Origin: Candidatus Brocadiaceae bacterium
GTDB lineage: Bacteria > Planctomycetota > Brocadiia > SM23-32
Assembly: GCA_012728835.1 (NCBI GenBank)
Contig: JAAYEJ010000053.1
Location: forward strand, 1 to 64,000
Direction: 5' to 3'
Length of the DNA stretch: 64,000 bases
The position numbers and the translations under genes were made by a program. Position 1 is the stretch's first letter; the number at the start of each line of letters is the position of its first letter. Of the stretch, positions 9,250 through 18,731 are shown piece by piece. The notes under the pieces were generated by a model, which made no database searches, was not told the origin of the DNA, and saw nothing but the letters and a program-made list of their open reading frames with translations.

Positions 9250-10437
9250 ATGCCCGGGCCCGGCGCGTTCTGGATCGGTGAGGAGGAGAAGCGGGAGGTC
9301 AACGAAGTCCTCGACTCCGGTTACGTGTTCCGTTACGGCAACCTGAAGGACCCCCGCTTCAAGGCGAAGGTCTACTCGCTGGAACAGGAAGTCGCCAGGC
9401 ACTGCGGCGTGAAGTACGCCGTGGCGACCTCCAGCGGCACCAGCGCGCTGCTGATCTCGCTGCAGGCGCTCGGCATCGGCCCGGGCGACGAGGTCATCTG
9501 CCCGGCCTACACGTTCGTGGCGAGCTACACGTCCGTGATCGCCGCCGGCGGCCTGCCCGTGCTGGCCGAGATCGACGAGAGCCTGACCCTGGACCCCGAG
9601 GACGTGCAGCGCCGCATCACGCCGAAGACGAAGGCCATCATGCCCGTCCACATGCTGGGCAATCCGTCGAATATGGACGCCCTGATGGACGTTGCCGACA
9701 GGGCGGGCCTGCCCGTCCTGGAAGACGCCTGCCAGTCCGTCGGCGCGTCCTACAAGGGCAGGAAGACGGGCGCGATCGGCAAGATCGGCGCCTTCTCCCT
9801 GAACTTCTTCAAGACGGTGACGGCCGGCGACGGCGGCGTGGCCATCACGGACGACGAGGATCTCTACGAGCGCGCGTTCGGCTTCCACGACCAGGGCCAC
9901 ACGCCCAACCGCGCCGGCGTGGAAGTGGGGCACCGCCAGATCCTTGGGCTGGATTTCCGCATGAACGAACTGACCGGCGCCATGGCGCTTGCGCAGTACC
10001 GCAAGGTCGATCGGATTCTGAGCACGTTGCGTTCCCAGAAGGCCCGGCTGCGCGAGGCGATCGGCGAGGTGCCGGGCATGCATTACCGGACGGTGTACGA
10101 TCCGGACGGCGAGTGCGGCACGCTGCTGGTGGCCGTCTTCGATTCGGCCGAGCGGGCCGCGGACGTGGCCGCGAAGATCGGCAGCAAGACCGTCAACGGC
10201 AGCGGCTGGCACGTCTACTACAACATGGAACACGTGATGCACTACCTGGCCGAGCGGGGCCGGCCCCACGGCCGGGGCGCCTACCCGCGCACGGACGACA
10301 TCCTGTCCCGCAGCCTGGCCCTGAGCGTCGGCGTCGTCGACGCCGGGCTCGGCGCCGGGGCCGGGATCAACATCAACTCGACCGATGAGGAGATCCGGCA
10401 GTGTGCGGACGCGTTCCGCACGGCCTGCGGGGTCTGA
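9250..10437 (+). CDS. DegT/DnrJ/EryC1/StrS family PLP aminotransferase
   Basis: A 395-residue PLP enzyme of the sugar-aminotransferase family, which usually moves an amino group onto a keto-sugar. The PLP lysine is K188 in LNFFKTVTAGDGG, and the pyridine-binding Asp is D159 in LEDACQSVG. SSGTSALL at about 61-68 binds the phosphate. I start at ATG 9250, which has AAGGAGA 8-14 nt upstream. The open frame reaches back to 9208 without such a site. It is the first gene of the 9-24 kb cluster, with creatininase 12 nt downstream. The substrate is not predictable; catabolic-cluster members of this family are poorly characterised. Confidence 0.85.
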   Translation: MPGPGAFWIGEEEKREVNEVLDSGYVFRYGNLKDPRFKAKVYSLEQEVARHCGVKYAVATSSGTSALLISLQALGIGPGDEVICPAYTFVASYTSVIAAGGLPVLAEIDESLTLDPEDVQRRITPKTKAIMPVHMLGNPSNMDALMDVADRAGLPVLEDACQSVGASYKGRKTGAIGKIGAFSLNFFKTVTAGDGGVAITDDEDLYERAFGFHDQGHTPNRAGVEVGHRQILGLDFRMNELTGAMALAQYRKVDRILSTLRSQKARLREAIGEVPGMHYRTVYDPDGECGTLLVAVFDSAERAADVAAKIGSKTVNGSGWHVYYNMEHVMHYLAERGRPHGRGAYPRTDDILSRSLALSVGVVDAGLGAGAGININSTDEEIRQCADAFRTACGV

Positions 10438-10449
10438 CGAGGACAGACA

Positions 10450-11328
10450 ATGGCCGGCCATTGCACGGCGGACGATGGGTCGGGCCGTTCGGCCCGGCCC
10501 ATCGAGCAGGGCGACTGGAACATGGCCTACCTGTTCCCCCAGGAGGTCGTGGAGGCCCGCGAGCGCATCGGCCTGGTCATCCTGCCGGTGGCGCCCGTGG
10601 AATGGCACGGCCCGCACGTGGCGATGGGCTGCGACAACCTGCTGGCCCATGCGTTCGCGCGCGAGGTGGCGCGGGAGCTGCGCTGCCCGTACTACCCGCC
10701 CCTGTTCGTGGGCACCGAGCGCGAGCGGCCGGACGGGATGCTCAGGGCGATCGGGTTCGACGGCGACGAGTTCATCGAGGGCATGGACTTCCCGGGGAAT
10801 TCGATCGGCAGCGGCTACTACCGGGAGGAAGTCTTCGCCGCCGTCGTGCGCGACACGCTGGAGATCCTGTTCGACCGCATGGGCTTCCGCCGGGTGCTCA
10901 TCGTCAACGGGCACGGTGCGACCAATCAGAAGGGCGTGCTCGACCGGCTCTGCGCGGAGTACAACGCCGGCGTCCGGAACGGCAAGCGCGTCCTGTGGAC
11001 GTATCCCGGGTTCCCTGCGGCGCTGCTGGGGCAGAGCATCGGCCACGCGGACGCCGCCGAGTGCTCGATGCTGGCCGCCAGCTTCCCGGAATGCCTGGAC
11101 CTGTCGCAACTGCCGCAGGACGGCCGGCTCAGGAACACGGACTTCGCCATCGTTGACGGGGAGACCTTCGACGGCAAGGGGACGCGCGACCACACCGTGC
11201 GCCTGCGCCATGACCCCCGGAAGCACACGGACCCGGAACAGGGGAGGCGCTACTTCGCCGAGGCCGTGCGCGAGGTCGTCGACGAGGTGAGCCGGACCCT
11301 GCTGGGGCCCTCCAGACGCAGGGGTTAG
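10450..11328 (+). CDS. Creatininase-family amidohydrolase
   Basis: A 292-residue protein of the creatininase/creatinine amidohydrolase family, metal enzymes that open cyclic or linear amides. The metal-binding signature is clear: E51-W-H53-G-P-H, D62, the NGHGATN loop near residue 155, and the Glu of GHADAAECSM near 195. Creatinine is unlikely as substrate in this setting; the same fold includes mycofactocin-type and pyrrolopyrimidine-type amidases, and paralogues are common in sugar-catabolism clusters. The start is uncertain: ATG 10450 is used, with ATG 10522 as alternative. It is coupled to the AraC gene (2-nt gap). Confidence 0.82.
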   Translation: MAGHCTADDGSGRSARPIEQGDWNMAYLFPQEVVEARERIGLVILPVAPVEWHGPHVAMGCDNLLAHAFAREVARELRCPYYPPLFVGTERERPDGMLRAIGFDGDEFIEGMDFPGNSIGSGYYREEVFAAVVRDTLEILFDRMGFRRVLIVNGHGATNQKGVLDRLCAEYNAGVRNGKRVLWTYPGFPAALLGQSIGHADAAECSMLAASFPECLDLSQLPQDGRLRNTDFAIVDGETFDGKGTRDHTVRLRHDPRKHTDPEQGRRYFAEAVREVVDEVSRTLLGPSRRRG

Positions 11329-11330
11329 CC

Positions 11331-12011
11331 GTGCCGGCGCCCGGGGCCTATCGATGGGACCTCTGCGCCCGGCTGGCCAACCAGGTGCAGGTGGCCGACG
11401 AGCGGGCCGCGCTCCGGACGGTGGAGCAGGTCTGGCGGATGATCGCCCACGGGAGCGCCTCGCGGGGGTTCGGCGAGATGCGGCTGCGGATGGTCCAGGT
11501 CATGGCCATCGCCAACCGGGGGGCGTACGCCGGGGGTGCGGACCCGGAGCGCCTGCTCGAGAACGTCATCGAGGTGCTGGACGAGTTCGCCCGGGCGGCC
11601 GACGAGTCCGCGTTGCCGGCGGTGGCCAGGGCGGCCGTGAGCAGGCTTGTGGCGCTGGTGCGGATCGGCGTCAGCCCCCAGGAGCGGGTCGCCCGTGCGG
11701 CCGTCGACTACGTGCGCAGGCACTGCACCGAGAACCTGACGCGCCGCGACGTCGCCGCTTCAGTCGGGTGCAGCGCATCCCACCTGAGCCGCGCCCTGCG
11801 GCGGAGCACGGGGCGCACGTTCAAGCAGCTCCTGCTGGGAGAGCGCATTGCGCGGGCCAGTGCCCTGCTGAGGGACGGCGCGCGGCGGGTCACCGACGTG
11901 GCCTTCGAGGTCGGCTACGGCGACCCGAACTACTTCTCCTACGCCTTCAAGCGCGAGACGGGCGTCACACCCACCCAGTACCGCCGCTCCCACGCCCCGC
12001 GTGCACGCTGA
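11331..12011 (+). CDS. AraC-family transcriptional regulator (helical N-terminus)
   Basis: A 226-residue regulator. The C-terminal ~95 residues hold two helix-turn-helix motifs typical of AraC: LTRRDVAASVGCSASHLSRA, then VTDVAFEVGYGDPNYFSYAFKRETG. The N-terminal ~125 residues are helical and not a cupin, and resemble the linker regions found in YesN-type proteins. That leaves the inducer unknown. The start is GTG at 11331, 2 nt after the creatininase stop, with no clear ribosome site, so translation is probably coupled. It likely regulates this cluster. Confidence 0.85.
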   Translation: MPAPGAYRWDLCARLANQVQVADERAALRTVEQVWRMIAHGSASRGFGEMRLRMVQVMAIANRGAYAGGADPERLLENVIEVLDEFARAADESALPAVARAAVSRLVALVRIGVSPQERVARAAVDYVRRHCTENLTRRDVAASVGCSASHLSRALRRSTGRTFKQLLLGERIARASALLRDGARRVTDVAFEVGYGDPNYFSYAFKRETGVTPTQYRRSHAPRAR

Positions 12012-12134
12012 ACCGAGGGGCGGACGAGCACGTTTTCGAAGCCCGCATCACGCCGCCCTATGGACGCCCCATGCGGGTCGTGGTAGCCTGCAGGAATGCA
12101 CTCGGGTTCATGCGGCACTTTGCGGAGCCAGTCG

Positions 12135-13406
12135 ATGGATGCACAGGGCGGCGCGCTTTTCGAAGACGGCCTTCTCGGGCAGATCCGCGGCCGTTTCTGC
12201 CACGTGACGTCGGACCCGATCGTGGGGCCGCGCGTCTACCTCGAGAACGCAGGCGGAGCACTGACCCTCAGGCGCGTGGTGGAGGTCGTCGCCGAGCAGA
12301 CGGCGATCCCCGACAACGCCGGGCGGGCCAACGCCACGTCGCGCCGGATCGAGAAGACCATCGCGGAGGGGCGCGACGCTCTGCGTATTCTGATGGGCGC
12401 GTCCTCCGGAGTTGTCGACGTGGGAGAGAGCACCACGAGCAACGCCTGGACCGTTCTGCGCCCGATGATCGAGAACGTGGCCGGCACGAACGCCGTCGTC
12501 ACAAACCTCGACCATCCGGCAACATACGACACGGTGCGGACGTTGTGCGAACGCCGGGGCCTCCAATGGCGCGTCGCCGGGCTCACGCCGTCCCGGGGGA
12601 TCGTGGAGCCCGAGTCGGTGGCGGCCCAGGTCGACGACGGCACGGTGGTGCTCACGGTCATCCACAGTTCGAACATCACGGGCACGCAGAACGCCGTCGC
12701 CGACATCATCCGGGCCGCTCGGGAGAAGAAGCCCGACCTCTACGTGCTGGTGGATGGTGCCCAGCACGGCCCGCACGGCCTGGTGGACGTGGAGGCGTTG
12801 GGGTGCGACGGCTACCTGGTGAGTTCCTACAAGATGTTCTCGAAGATCGGCAGTTCGGCCTTCTACGTGTCCGAACGCGTGGTGGAACTGCCGCACGACA
12901 AGCTCCGGGGCAAGCCGGCGACCTGCTGGGAGCAGGGCACCCGGGAGCAGGCGGGCTACGCCGCATGGTCGGAGGTGCTCGGCTATCTCTGCTGGCTCGG
13001 CGGCCACTTCACGGAGGCAAAGGAGCGCCGGGCGCTCGTGGTGGCGGCCATGGGGGCCGTGGCGCAGCACGAGCGCGCGCTGACCCGCATGATGCTGCAC
13101 GGCACCGGGGCCGCGCCCGGCCTGCTTTCGATGCCGCACGTCACGGTTCACGGGGAGGTCGACGACCTGTCCGTCAAGGAATCCTGTCTCGGCTTCAGCG
13201 TGGACGGCATGACGTCCGGCGAGGCCGTCGAACGCCTGGCCGTCGCCGGCATTCGCGTGCACAACCGCGTCTCGGACGCCTACTCGCGCCACACGCTCGA
13301 AGCGCTGGGGCTCAGCGAGTGCGTGCGGGCATCGCTGGCGCACTACAACTCGCCGGCCGACGTCGAGGCGTTCCTGACGGCGACGGCCCGGATGGAAAGG
13401 CATTGA
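12135..13406 (+). CDS. Class-V aminotransferase / cysteine-desulfurase-like PLP enzyme
   Basis: A 423-residue fold-type I PLP enzyme related to SufS/CsdA and isopenicillin-N epimerase. PLP contacts are H129 (NLDHPATYD), D207 and H211 (VDGAQHGPHG) and the Schiff-base lysine K233 (SSYKMFSKIG). I see no conserved Cys loop of a dedicated desulfurase and no Fe-S genes nearby, so a racemase, lyase or aminotransferase role in this catabolic cluster is more likely. ATG 12135 follows GCGGAG. The upstream frame from 12096 lacks a site. The stop is 2 nt before the next gene. Confidence 0.8.
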   Translation: MDAQGGALFEDGLLGQIRGRFCHVTSDPIVGPRVYLENAGGALTLRRVVEVVAEQTAIPDNAGRANATSRRIEKTIAEGRDALRILMGASSGVVDVGESTTSNAWTVLRPMIENVAGTNAVVTNLDHPATYDTVRTLCERRGLQWRVAGLTPSRGIVEPESVAAQVDDGTVVLTVIHSSNITGTQNAVADIIRAAREKKPDLYVLVDGAQHGPHGLVDVEALGCDGYLVSSYKMFSKIGSSAFYVSERVVELPHDKLRGKPATCWEQGTREQAGYAAWSEVLGYLCWLGGHFTEAKERRALVVAAMGAVAQHERALTRMMLHGTGAAPGLLSMPHVTVHGEVDDLSVKESCLGFSVDGMTSGEAVERLAVAGIRVHNRVSDAYSRHTLEALGLSECVRASLAHYNSPADVEAFLTATARMERH

Positions 13407-13408
13407 GC

Positions 13409-14077
13409 ATGAAGCGCTTGATCGATCTGACGCTCCCGATTCACGAAGGCATGCTGACGACGCCCGTGCCCTGGCACCCGCCCGTTGAGATCAGCATCCT
13501 CGGACGGCACGAACTCGAGGGGCGCGCCACGCGCAAGGTCACCCTCGGCACGCACACGGGCACGCACATGGACGCGCCGTACCATTTTGTGAAGGATGGG
13601 GCGACCATCGACCAGATCCCGCCCGAGGTGCTGGTGAACACGGCCGTGGTGCTGAACGTGGAGGGCAAGGGCGACTTCGCGAAGACCACGGCCGACGACC
13701 TGCGGGCGACCGGCGTGTCCATCCCCTCGGGCTGCGGGGCGATCATCCACACGGGCTGGTACCGGCGCTGGATGCATCGCGACTACTACGAGAAGTGGCC
13801 CTGCCTGACCATGGATGCCTGCGAGTACCTGGCCGAGTGCGGCGTGCGCCTGGTCGGGCTGGACGTGCCCTCGCCGGACGACCCGCGGGACAGGATCGCC
13901 TTCGGCGAGATCTCCCCGCTGCACTACTTCTTCCTCAGCCGGGGCATCGTTCTGGTAGAATTCCTGGCGAACCTCGACCAGATTCAGGGAACCGAGGTGC
14001 TGCTGATCGCCGCCCCGTTGAAGGTCCTCGGGGCGGACGGTTTCCCCGCCCGCGTGCTGGCGGTGGAGGAGTCCTGA
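13409..14077 (+). CDS. Cyclase-family (kynurenine-formamidase-like) hydrolase
   Basis: A 222-residue metal-dependent hydrolase of the cyclase family (PF04199 type). The hallmark is H49-T-G-T-H53-M-D55-A-P-Y-H59-F, which binds the metal. Members hydrolyse N-formylkynurenine, isatin or other amides and lactones. Here it is coupled to the preceding PLP gene (2-nt gap), with no tryptophan-pathway genes around, so a role in opening an amide or lactone intermediate is inferred. The real gene starts at ATG 13409. The frame continues far upstream only as a shadow of the two preceding genes. Confidence 0.85.
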   Translation: MKRLIDLTLPIHEGMLTTPVPWHPPVEISILGRHELEGRATRKVTLGTHTGTHMDAPYHFVKDGATIDQIPPEVLVNTAVVLNVEGKGDFAKTTADDLRATGVSIPSGCGAIIHTGWYRRWMHRDYYEKWPCLTMDACEYLAECGVRLVGLDVPSPDDPRDRIAFGEISPLHYFFLSRGIVLVEFLANLDQIQGTEVLLIAAPLKVLGADGFPARVLAVEES

Positions 14078-14107
14078 CAGGAACTGAGTGCAGGGAGTGA
14101 ACGGGAG

Positions 14108-16789
14108 ATGCGGAGATACGTTCTGACGGTCGTCTGCCTGTCGGTTGCCGTAGGCGTCATCGGAGTCCACGCTCAGGAGAACGTCCCTCCCACCGTGGTG
14201 CTGGACACGCTCGGCGTCTGGCGGATGCACAGCCAACTGGCGGCGCCGGTGCTCGAGTCCGGAGAGACGGCGCCGTTCAGTTGCCGCTGGATGGGCTACG
14301 AGACGCCCGCGGCGCCCGCGGGCTGGCAGGCCCCCGACTTCGACGACCGGTTCTGGAACCGCGGGCCGCTCACGCTCGTGCCGAGGACCGGCGTGCTGGC
14401 CCGCGCCTGCCTGCGCGGGCGCTTCACCGTGACCGATCCGGCGGCCGTGCGTGAGCTTCGCCTCTCGGCCGACTACAGCGGCGGAATCGTCGTCTATCTG
14501 AACGGCAGGGAAGTGGGGCGGGCGCACCTGGCCCCCGGGCAGGCCGTGGCCGACGGCCCCGGCGGGCAGGAACGCTCGCTTGCCGACCTGCCGATCCCCG
14601 CGGACGCGCTTCGGCAGGGCGTGAACGTGCTGGCCCTGGAAGTGGTGCGCGGTCCGTATCCGACCGAAGGGGCGGAGGAGGGCGAGGACGTCTACAACGT
14701 CAACACGTGCGAGATCAAGCGCGTGCGGCTGACGGCCGCCGACGCCGCGGGCCTCGTGCCGAACGCCGTCCGCCCGGACGGGCTCCAGGCCTGGCCGGCC
14801 GACCCGCTGGCGCTGGACCTGACGCTGGACTTCGGAGACCCGGCGGACGCATCGCGGCCGGTGACGATCGTCGGCGCGCGGAACGGGCTCTTCTCCGGCA
14901 AGCTCGTCGTCGCATCCCGCACGCCGATCCGCGGCCTGAAAGCCGTGCCGGGCGACCTGACGGGGCCCGGCGGCCGCATCCCGGCCGACGCCGTCGGCGT
15001 CCGCTACGGAGTCGAGTGGGGACGGCAGTTGCCCCGACAGCAGACGCGCCTCAACTCCCTGCATCCCTATGTGCTGTACGACGCGGGACAGTTCGGTGCG
15101 CTGTCGCCGGAGCCCCCGGCGGAGGCCCCGGTGGCGCCCCTGAAGCGCGCGTGGTACCGCGACATGGAGCTGCCGGACGCCGTCAGCCCCGTCCCGGGCG
15201 CCAACGTGCCCGTCTGGGTGACCGTGCGGGTGCCGGCCGACATCCCCGCCGGCACGTACACGGGCGCCGTGGCCGTGGGGGCGGAGGGCGAGCCCGCCCT
15301 GACGGTGCCGCTGGAGGTGCGGGTGGCCGACTGGACGCTGCCGGACACCCAGGACTATCGCACCTGGGTGGACATGATCCAGTGCCCGGACACATTGGCC
15401 CTGGAACACGGCGTGCCGCTCTGGTCGGACGAGCACTTCGAGATGATCGCCAACTCGTTCCGCCTCATCGGCCAGACGGGCAGCCGCACCGTCTACGTCC
15501 CGCTCATCGCCCATACGAACCTGGGCAACGAGGAGTCCATGGTGCGCTGGGTCCGGCAGGGCGACGGCTACACCTACGACTTCTCGATCATGGAGCGCTA
15601 CCTGGACGTCGCCGAGCGGAACATGGGCGCGCCGAAGCTGATCATCTTCGTCGTGTGGGATGTCTACATGCTGCCGGCGAACGCGGCCGAGAACCCGCAC
15701 GGAGTGGCCTTCCGCGTGCGCTCGCATCTGGAGCACATGGAGAAGATCGGCGGCCGGTACGGGCAGGGGCCGATGGTCACGATGGTCTCGCCGGGGCCGG
15801 ACGGAACGACGGCCACCGAGCTTCTTTCGCTGCCGTCGCACCTGGACGCCGAGGCCAGCCGCCCGCTCTGGCAGCCGCTGTTCGACCAGCTTCGCAGCCG
15901 GCTGCGCGAGCGCGGCCAGGAGGACATCGCCACGCTGGGGCTTTTCCACGATACCTGGGCGACGAAGGCCGAGGTCGAACTCTTCCATGAGATGACCGGC
16001 GGCATGCCCTGGACCATCCAGTCCCACGGCGGGCCCGCCGAAGGCAAGCGGATGTATGACGTGACGCCCATCGCCTACCAGGCCGTCGTCTGGAGCGTGC
16101 GGTTTTCCGACGACGGGGCCGACGGCCACGGCAGGGGGAAGGGGATTCTCGAGAGCTTCCACGGCTGGAACCGACCGGTGCTGTGGTCGCAGTTCGACCG
16201 CTTCAGCCGCGAGGAGCACCCGACGACGCGCTGGCTCCGCTACCCGGAGGTGTGCATCACGGGCGCCCAGCGCGGGCCCGGCCGGCTCGGGGCGGAGTAC
16301 TGGAGGGTCCTGCGGGACAACCGCGACCGGCGCACCGGCCGCTCCTACGAGCGCTATCCGGAGAGCAGTTGGCGGAACCTCGTGATCCCGGAGGCGGTCA
16401 TGGCCCCCGGCCCGGGCGGCGCGGTCGCCACGAACCGTATGGAGGCCCTGCGCGCCGGCGTGCAGGAATGCGAGGCCCGGATCGTTCTGGAGCACGCGCT
16501 GACGGATGCGGAACGCAAGGCGCGGCTCGGGACGGATCTGGCCCGCCGGTGCGAGGAGCACCTGCAGGCGCGCCACATGATGATGTGGCTCAGCCTGAGC
16601 AACCTGCAGTTCTATCATACCCGGCCGGGAAGCGATAAGGGCTGGGAGACCACCTGCCTGGCCCGCAATTGGCGCAACCAGGCCAATGTCGGCGGGCACA
16701 ACTGGTTCCTCAGTTCCGGCCACCAGGAGCGCACGGCGGAGCTGTTCGCCCTGGCCGGCGAGGTCACCCGGGCGCTGGCCGGCCCGTAG
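14108..16789 (+). CDS. Secreted glycoside-hydrolase-like protein (DUF4091/GH123-like architecture)
   Basis: An 893-residue protein with a signal peptide (MRRYVLTVVCLSVAVGVIGVHAQ). After a beta-sandwich (about 40-200, with LNGREVG as in galactose-binding folds) comes an Ig-like stretch with ADIPAGTYTGAVAV near residue 380. This is followed by a TIM-barrel-like region (about 410-700) containing VDMIQCPDT, KLIIFVVWDVY and a WSQFDRFSREEHP block. The phrase PAGTYTG before a barrel is typical of DUF4091 and GH123-like proteins. Catalytic acids were not assigned. It lies in the same unit as the cyclase (30-nt gap) and would supply the sugar used by the cluster. Confidence 0.6.
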   Translation: MRRYVLTVVCLSVAVGVIGVHAQENVPPTVVLDTLGVWRMHSQLAAPVLESGETAPFSCRWMGYETPAAPAGWQAPDFDDRFWNRGPLTLVPRTGVLARACLRGRFTVTDPAAVRELRLSADYSGGIVVYLNGREVGRAHLAPGQAVADGPGGQERSLADLPIPADALRQGVNVLALEVVRGPYPTEGAEEGEDVYNVNTCEIKRVRLTAADAAGLVPNAVRPDGLQAWPADPLALDLTLDFGDPADASRPVTIVGARNGLFSGKLVVASRTPIRGLKAVPGDLTGPGGRIPADAVGVRYGVEWGRQLPRQQTRLNSLHPYVLYDAGQFGALSPEPPAEAPVAPLKRAWYRDMELPDAVSPVPGANVPVWVTVRVPADIPAGTYTGAVAVGAEGEPALTVPLEVRVADWTLPDTQDYRTWVDMIQCPDTLALEHGVPLWSDEHFEMIANSFRLIGQTGSRTVYVPLIAHTNLGNEESMVRWVRQGDGYTYDFSIMERYLDVAERNMGAPKLIIFVVWDVYMLPANAAENPHGVAFRVRSHLEHMEKIGGRYGQGPMVTMVSPGPDGTTATELLSLPSHLDAEASRPLWQPLFDQLRSRLRERGQEDIATLGLFHDTWATKAEVELFHEMTGGMPWTIQSHGGPAEGKRMYDVTPIAYQAVVWSVRFSDDGADGHGRGKGILESFHGWNRPVLWSQFDRFSREEHPTTRWLRYPEVCITGAQRGPGRLGAEYWRVLRDNRDRRTGRSYERYPESSWRNLVIPEAVMAPGPGGAVATNRMEALRAGVQECEARIVLEHALTDAERKARLGTDLARRCEEHLQARHMMMWLSLSNLQFYHTRPGSDKGWETTCLARNWRNQANVGGHNWFLSSGHQERTAELFALAGEVTRALAGP

Positions 16790-16810
16790 CCTTTGGCGAG
16801 GGAGAGAGGC

Positions 16811-17578
16811 GTGCGTATACGCGTCGTGAATCCATTTCGTGGGAACGAGGCCCGGGGACGGGAGAACCTGGAACGCATCCGGCGTCCGGACACGGAGTTC
16901 GACGTCGTCGATATCGGCGACTCCTACCCCCTGGCCAACAACCAGTTCCTCTACTTCCGTCAGCAGTGCACCGCCCCGACGCTGGAGCGCGTCATGCAGG
17001 CCGAGCGCGACGGCTGCGACGCGGTGTTCATCTCCTGCAACCTGGACATCGGGCTCTACGAGGCCCGCTCGCTCGTGGACATCCCCGTGACGGCCACGCT
17101 GGAGTCGGCGGCGCTCGTGGCGCACATGATGGCCGCCCGCTACTCGCTCATCACCGTGGACCACCAGAACGGCATGATCCAGCGGATGATGCTCCGCCAG
17201 TACGGCCTGGACGGGCGCCTGGCCTCGCACCGGCCGATCGGAATCGACGCGAACGACCTGTACCCGGACCGCACTCCGGAGGAAGACGTCTTCCGGGTGG
17301 CCGTCGACGTTGCCCGCCGCTGCGTGGAAGAAGACGGCGCGGAACTGATCATCGCCGGGTGCACGCACATCGGCTCGGTCCTCAGCTCCCGCATGGATCG
17401 AACGCTGGCCGCCATCGGCGTGCCCGTTCTGGACGGCATGGTCACCGGGTTCAAGATGGCCGAGATGATGGCCGACGCCTGCCGTCTGACCGGGCTGCCG
17501 GGCGCCAGCCGCGCGGGCTACTTCCGGCATCCGCCGGAGGGGGACTTCCAGGCGCTGCGCGCAGCCCGCCGTCCGTAG
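16811..17578 (+). CDS. Asp/Glu/hydantoin racemase family protein
   Basis: A 255-residue two-domain racemase-fold protein. The paired catalytic cysteines are C76 (VFISCNLDIG) and C184 (IIAGCTHIG), in the positions expected for cofactor-independent amino-acid or hydantoin racemases and maleate isomerases. I choose GTG 16811 because GGGAGAG lies just upstream. A TTG six codons earlier (16793) has no ribosome site. It follows the secreted GH-like gene by 21 nt. The substrate is unknown; hydantoin or a hydroxy-acid would fit the neighbouring amidase-type enzymes. Confidence 0.83.
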   Translation: MRIRVVNPFRGNEARGRENLERIRRPDTEFDVVDIGDSYPLANNQFLYFRQQCTAPTLERVMQAERDGCDAVFISCNLDIGLYEARSLVDIPVTATLESAALVAHMMAARYSLITVDHQNGMIQRMMLRQYGLDGRLASHRPIGIDANDLYPDRTPEEDVFRVAVDVARRCVEEDGAELIIAGCTHIGSVLSSRMDRTLAAIGVPVLDGMVTGFKMAEMMADACRLTGLPGASRAGYFRHPPEGDFQALRAARRP

Positions 17579-17590
17579 TCGGGCGTGCGG

Positions 17591-17619
17591 TTGACACCGC
17601 TTCGGGCGCATACCATACT
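17591..17619 (+). promoter_or_regulatory. Sigma70-like promoter of the cupin-AraC gene
   Basis: TTGACA (17591-17596) and CATACT (17614-17619) are 17 nt apart in the 82-bp gap after the racemase gene. Transcription would begin near 17626, about 35 nt before the ATG at 17661. The same hexamer pair occurs upstream of the aminomutase gene at 34945. Confidence 0.65.
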
Positions 17620-17660
17620 GCCCGGCGGGAAGGCACGACCCTGCCGCCAGGCGGCCGTTG

Positions 17661-18512
17661 ATGAGCGAAGATGATCCCCAGGTCTGGTCCGGCGTCGAGG
17701 CGCCACTGCCCGAGATCGCGTCCGTCGGGTTGATGGCGTTCGACCCGATCTACGCCGAGGAAGCGCACGTGAACCGTGCGGCCGAGATACTGCACGTGGT
17801 GGCGGGCTCGGTGAAGGTCCACATGCCCGGCGGCCCCGTGTCGGCCGGCCCAGGGGACACGCTTCTGGTGCCCTCCGCGTCCTCCCACCGGGACGAGTTC
17901 GACCTGGAAGAGGGGCTGGAGGTCTTCTACTGCGCCTTCCGGTGGGAGGCCGAGGAGGACTACTTCCGCGCCGTGCCGCCCCAGTCGCTCGAACGGCTTT
18001 CTCCGGCGTGTCGGAGCCAGATCGCCGGGCTGGCCGACCTGCTGCGGGCCGACCTGGCACAGGGCCGGGAGATGGACCAGCTCGTGGCCCGCTCGCGCAT
18101 CCTGACGCTGCTGATGCTGATCTACCGCGATCTGGTTCCCCCGGCGGGCGAGGGGCAGGAGGCGCCGACGGCCTATGGAGAGGTGCGCAGGCACGAGTTG
18201 ATGAGCCGCGCCCGCCAGTACATCCAGCAGCACTACGCGCGCTGCGTGTCGCTGGACGAGATCGCCGAGGCGCTGCACGTCAGCGGCTACTACCTCTCGC
18301 ACGTGTTCAGCGCCGAGAGCGACTTCACGCTCTTCTCCTACCTGACGAGCGTGCGCATGGAGCGGGCCAAGGCGCTGCTGCTGGCAGGCGTCCTGAAGGT
18401 CTCCGAGATCGCCCGGGCGGTCGGCTACCGGAGCCCGAACTACTTCTCGAAGGTCTTCCGTCGCCACTTCGGCTGCTCGCCGCGCGACTTCGTTGCGTCG
18501 CACCGCCCGTAG
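17661..18512 (+). CDS. AraC-family transcriptional regulator with cupin sensor
   Basis: A 283-residue regulator. Residues ~35-95 form a cupin (HVVAGSVKVHMPGGP, then PGDTLLVPSASSHRDEF), the usual sugar-sensing domain. The C-terminus has two helix-turn-helix motifs, VSLDEIAEALHVSGYYLSHV and VSEIARAVGYRSPNYFSKVF. The frame also opens at TTG 17658, but ATG 17661 is the more likely start. It has its own promoter and precedes the second DegT unit by 219 bp, so control of 18.7-24.0 kb is a reasonable inference. Confidence 0.9.
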   Translation: MSEDDPQVWSGVEAPLPEIASVGLMAFDPIYAEEAHVNRAAEILHVVAGSVKVHMPGGPVSAGPGDTLLVPSASSHRDEFDLEEGLEVFYCAFRWEAEEDYFRAVPPQSLERLSPACRSQIAGLADLLRADLAQGREMDQLVARSRILTLLMLIYRDLVPPAGEGQEAPTAYGEVRRHELMSRARQYIQQHYARCVSLDEIAEALHVSGYYLSHVFSAESDFTLFSYLTSVRMERAKALLLAGVLKVSEIARAVGYRSPNYFSKVFRRHFGCSPRDFVASHRP

Positions 18513-18539
18513 GGAGAGGGGGGCCGCCCGCCGGCCCGC

Positions 18540-18570
18540 GATCAGTCCGATCGGTCCGATCCGACTGATC
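18540..18570. terminator. Hairpin after AraC gene
   Basis: GATCAGTC (18540-18547) pairs with GACTGATC (18563-18570), and inside it GATCG pairs with CGATC, giving an extended 31-bp stem with a small bulge. It sits 27 nt after the AraC stop. It has no T-run, so it may be a terminator of an atypical kind or an operator for the downstream DegT unit. Confidence 0.45.
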
Positions 18571-18731
18571 TCCCCAACAGATCGGGCGCCCCGTCAGGCA
18601 TGGGGCCGCGGACTCAGCAAGATACTACCCGAGATGACAGAACCCACCTCTTGCCTCGGCCTGTGCCATGGGCCAGAATGACGTGCATCGAACCCGTCCC
18701 CAGTCCCCACGCCCCCGCGGAGAGAGCGGAA

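Noticed and set aside
13343-17611. 1422-residue open frame on the minus strand opposite four genes
   Set aside because: Arg/His/Gly/Ala-rich shadow of high-GC codon use; the opposite strand has genes with clear family motifs.
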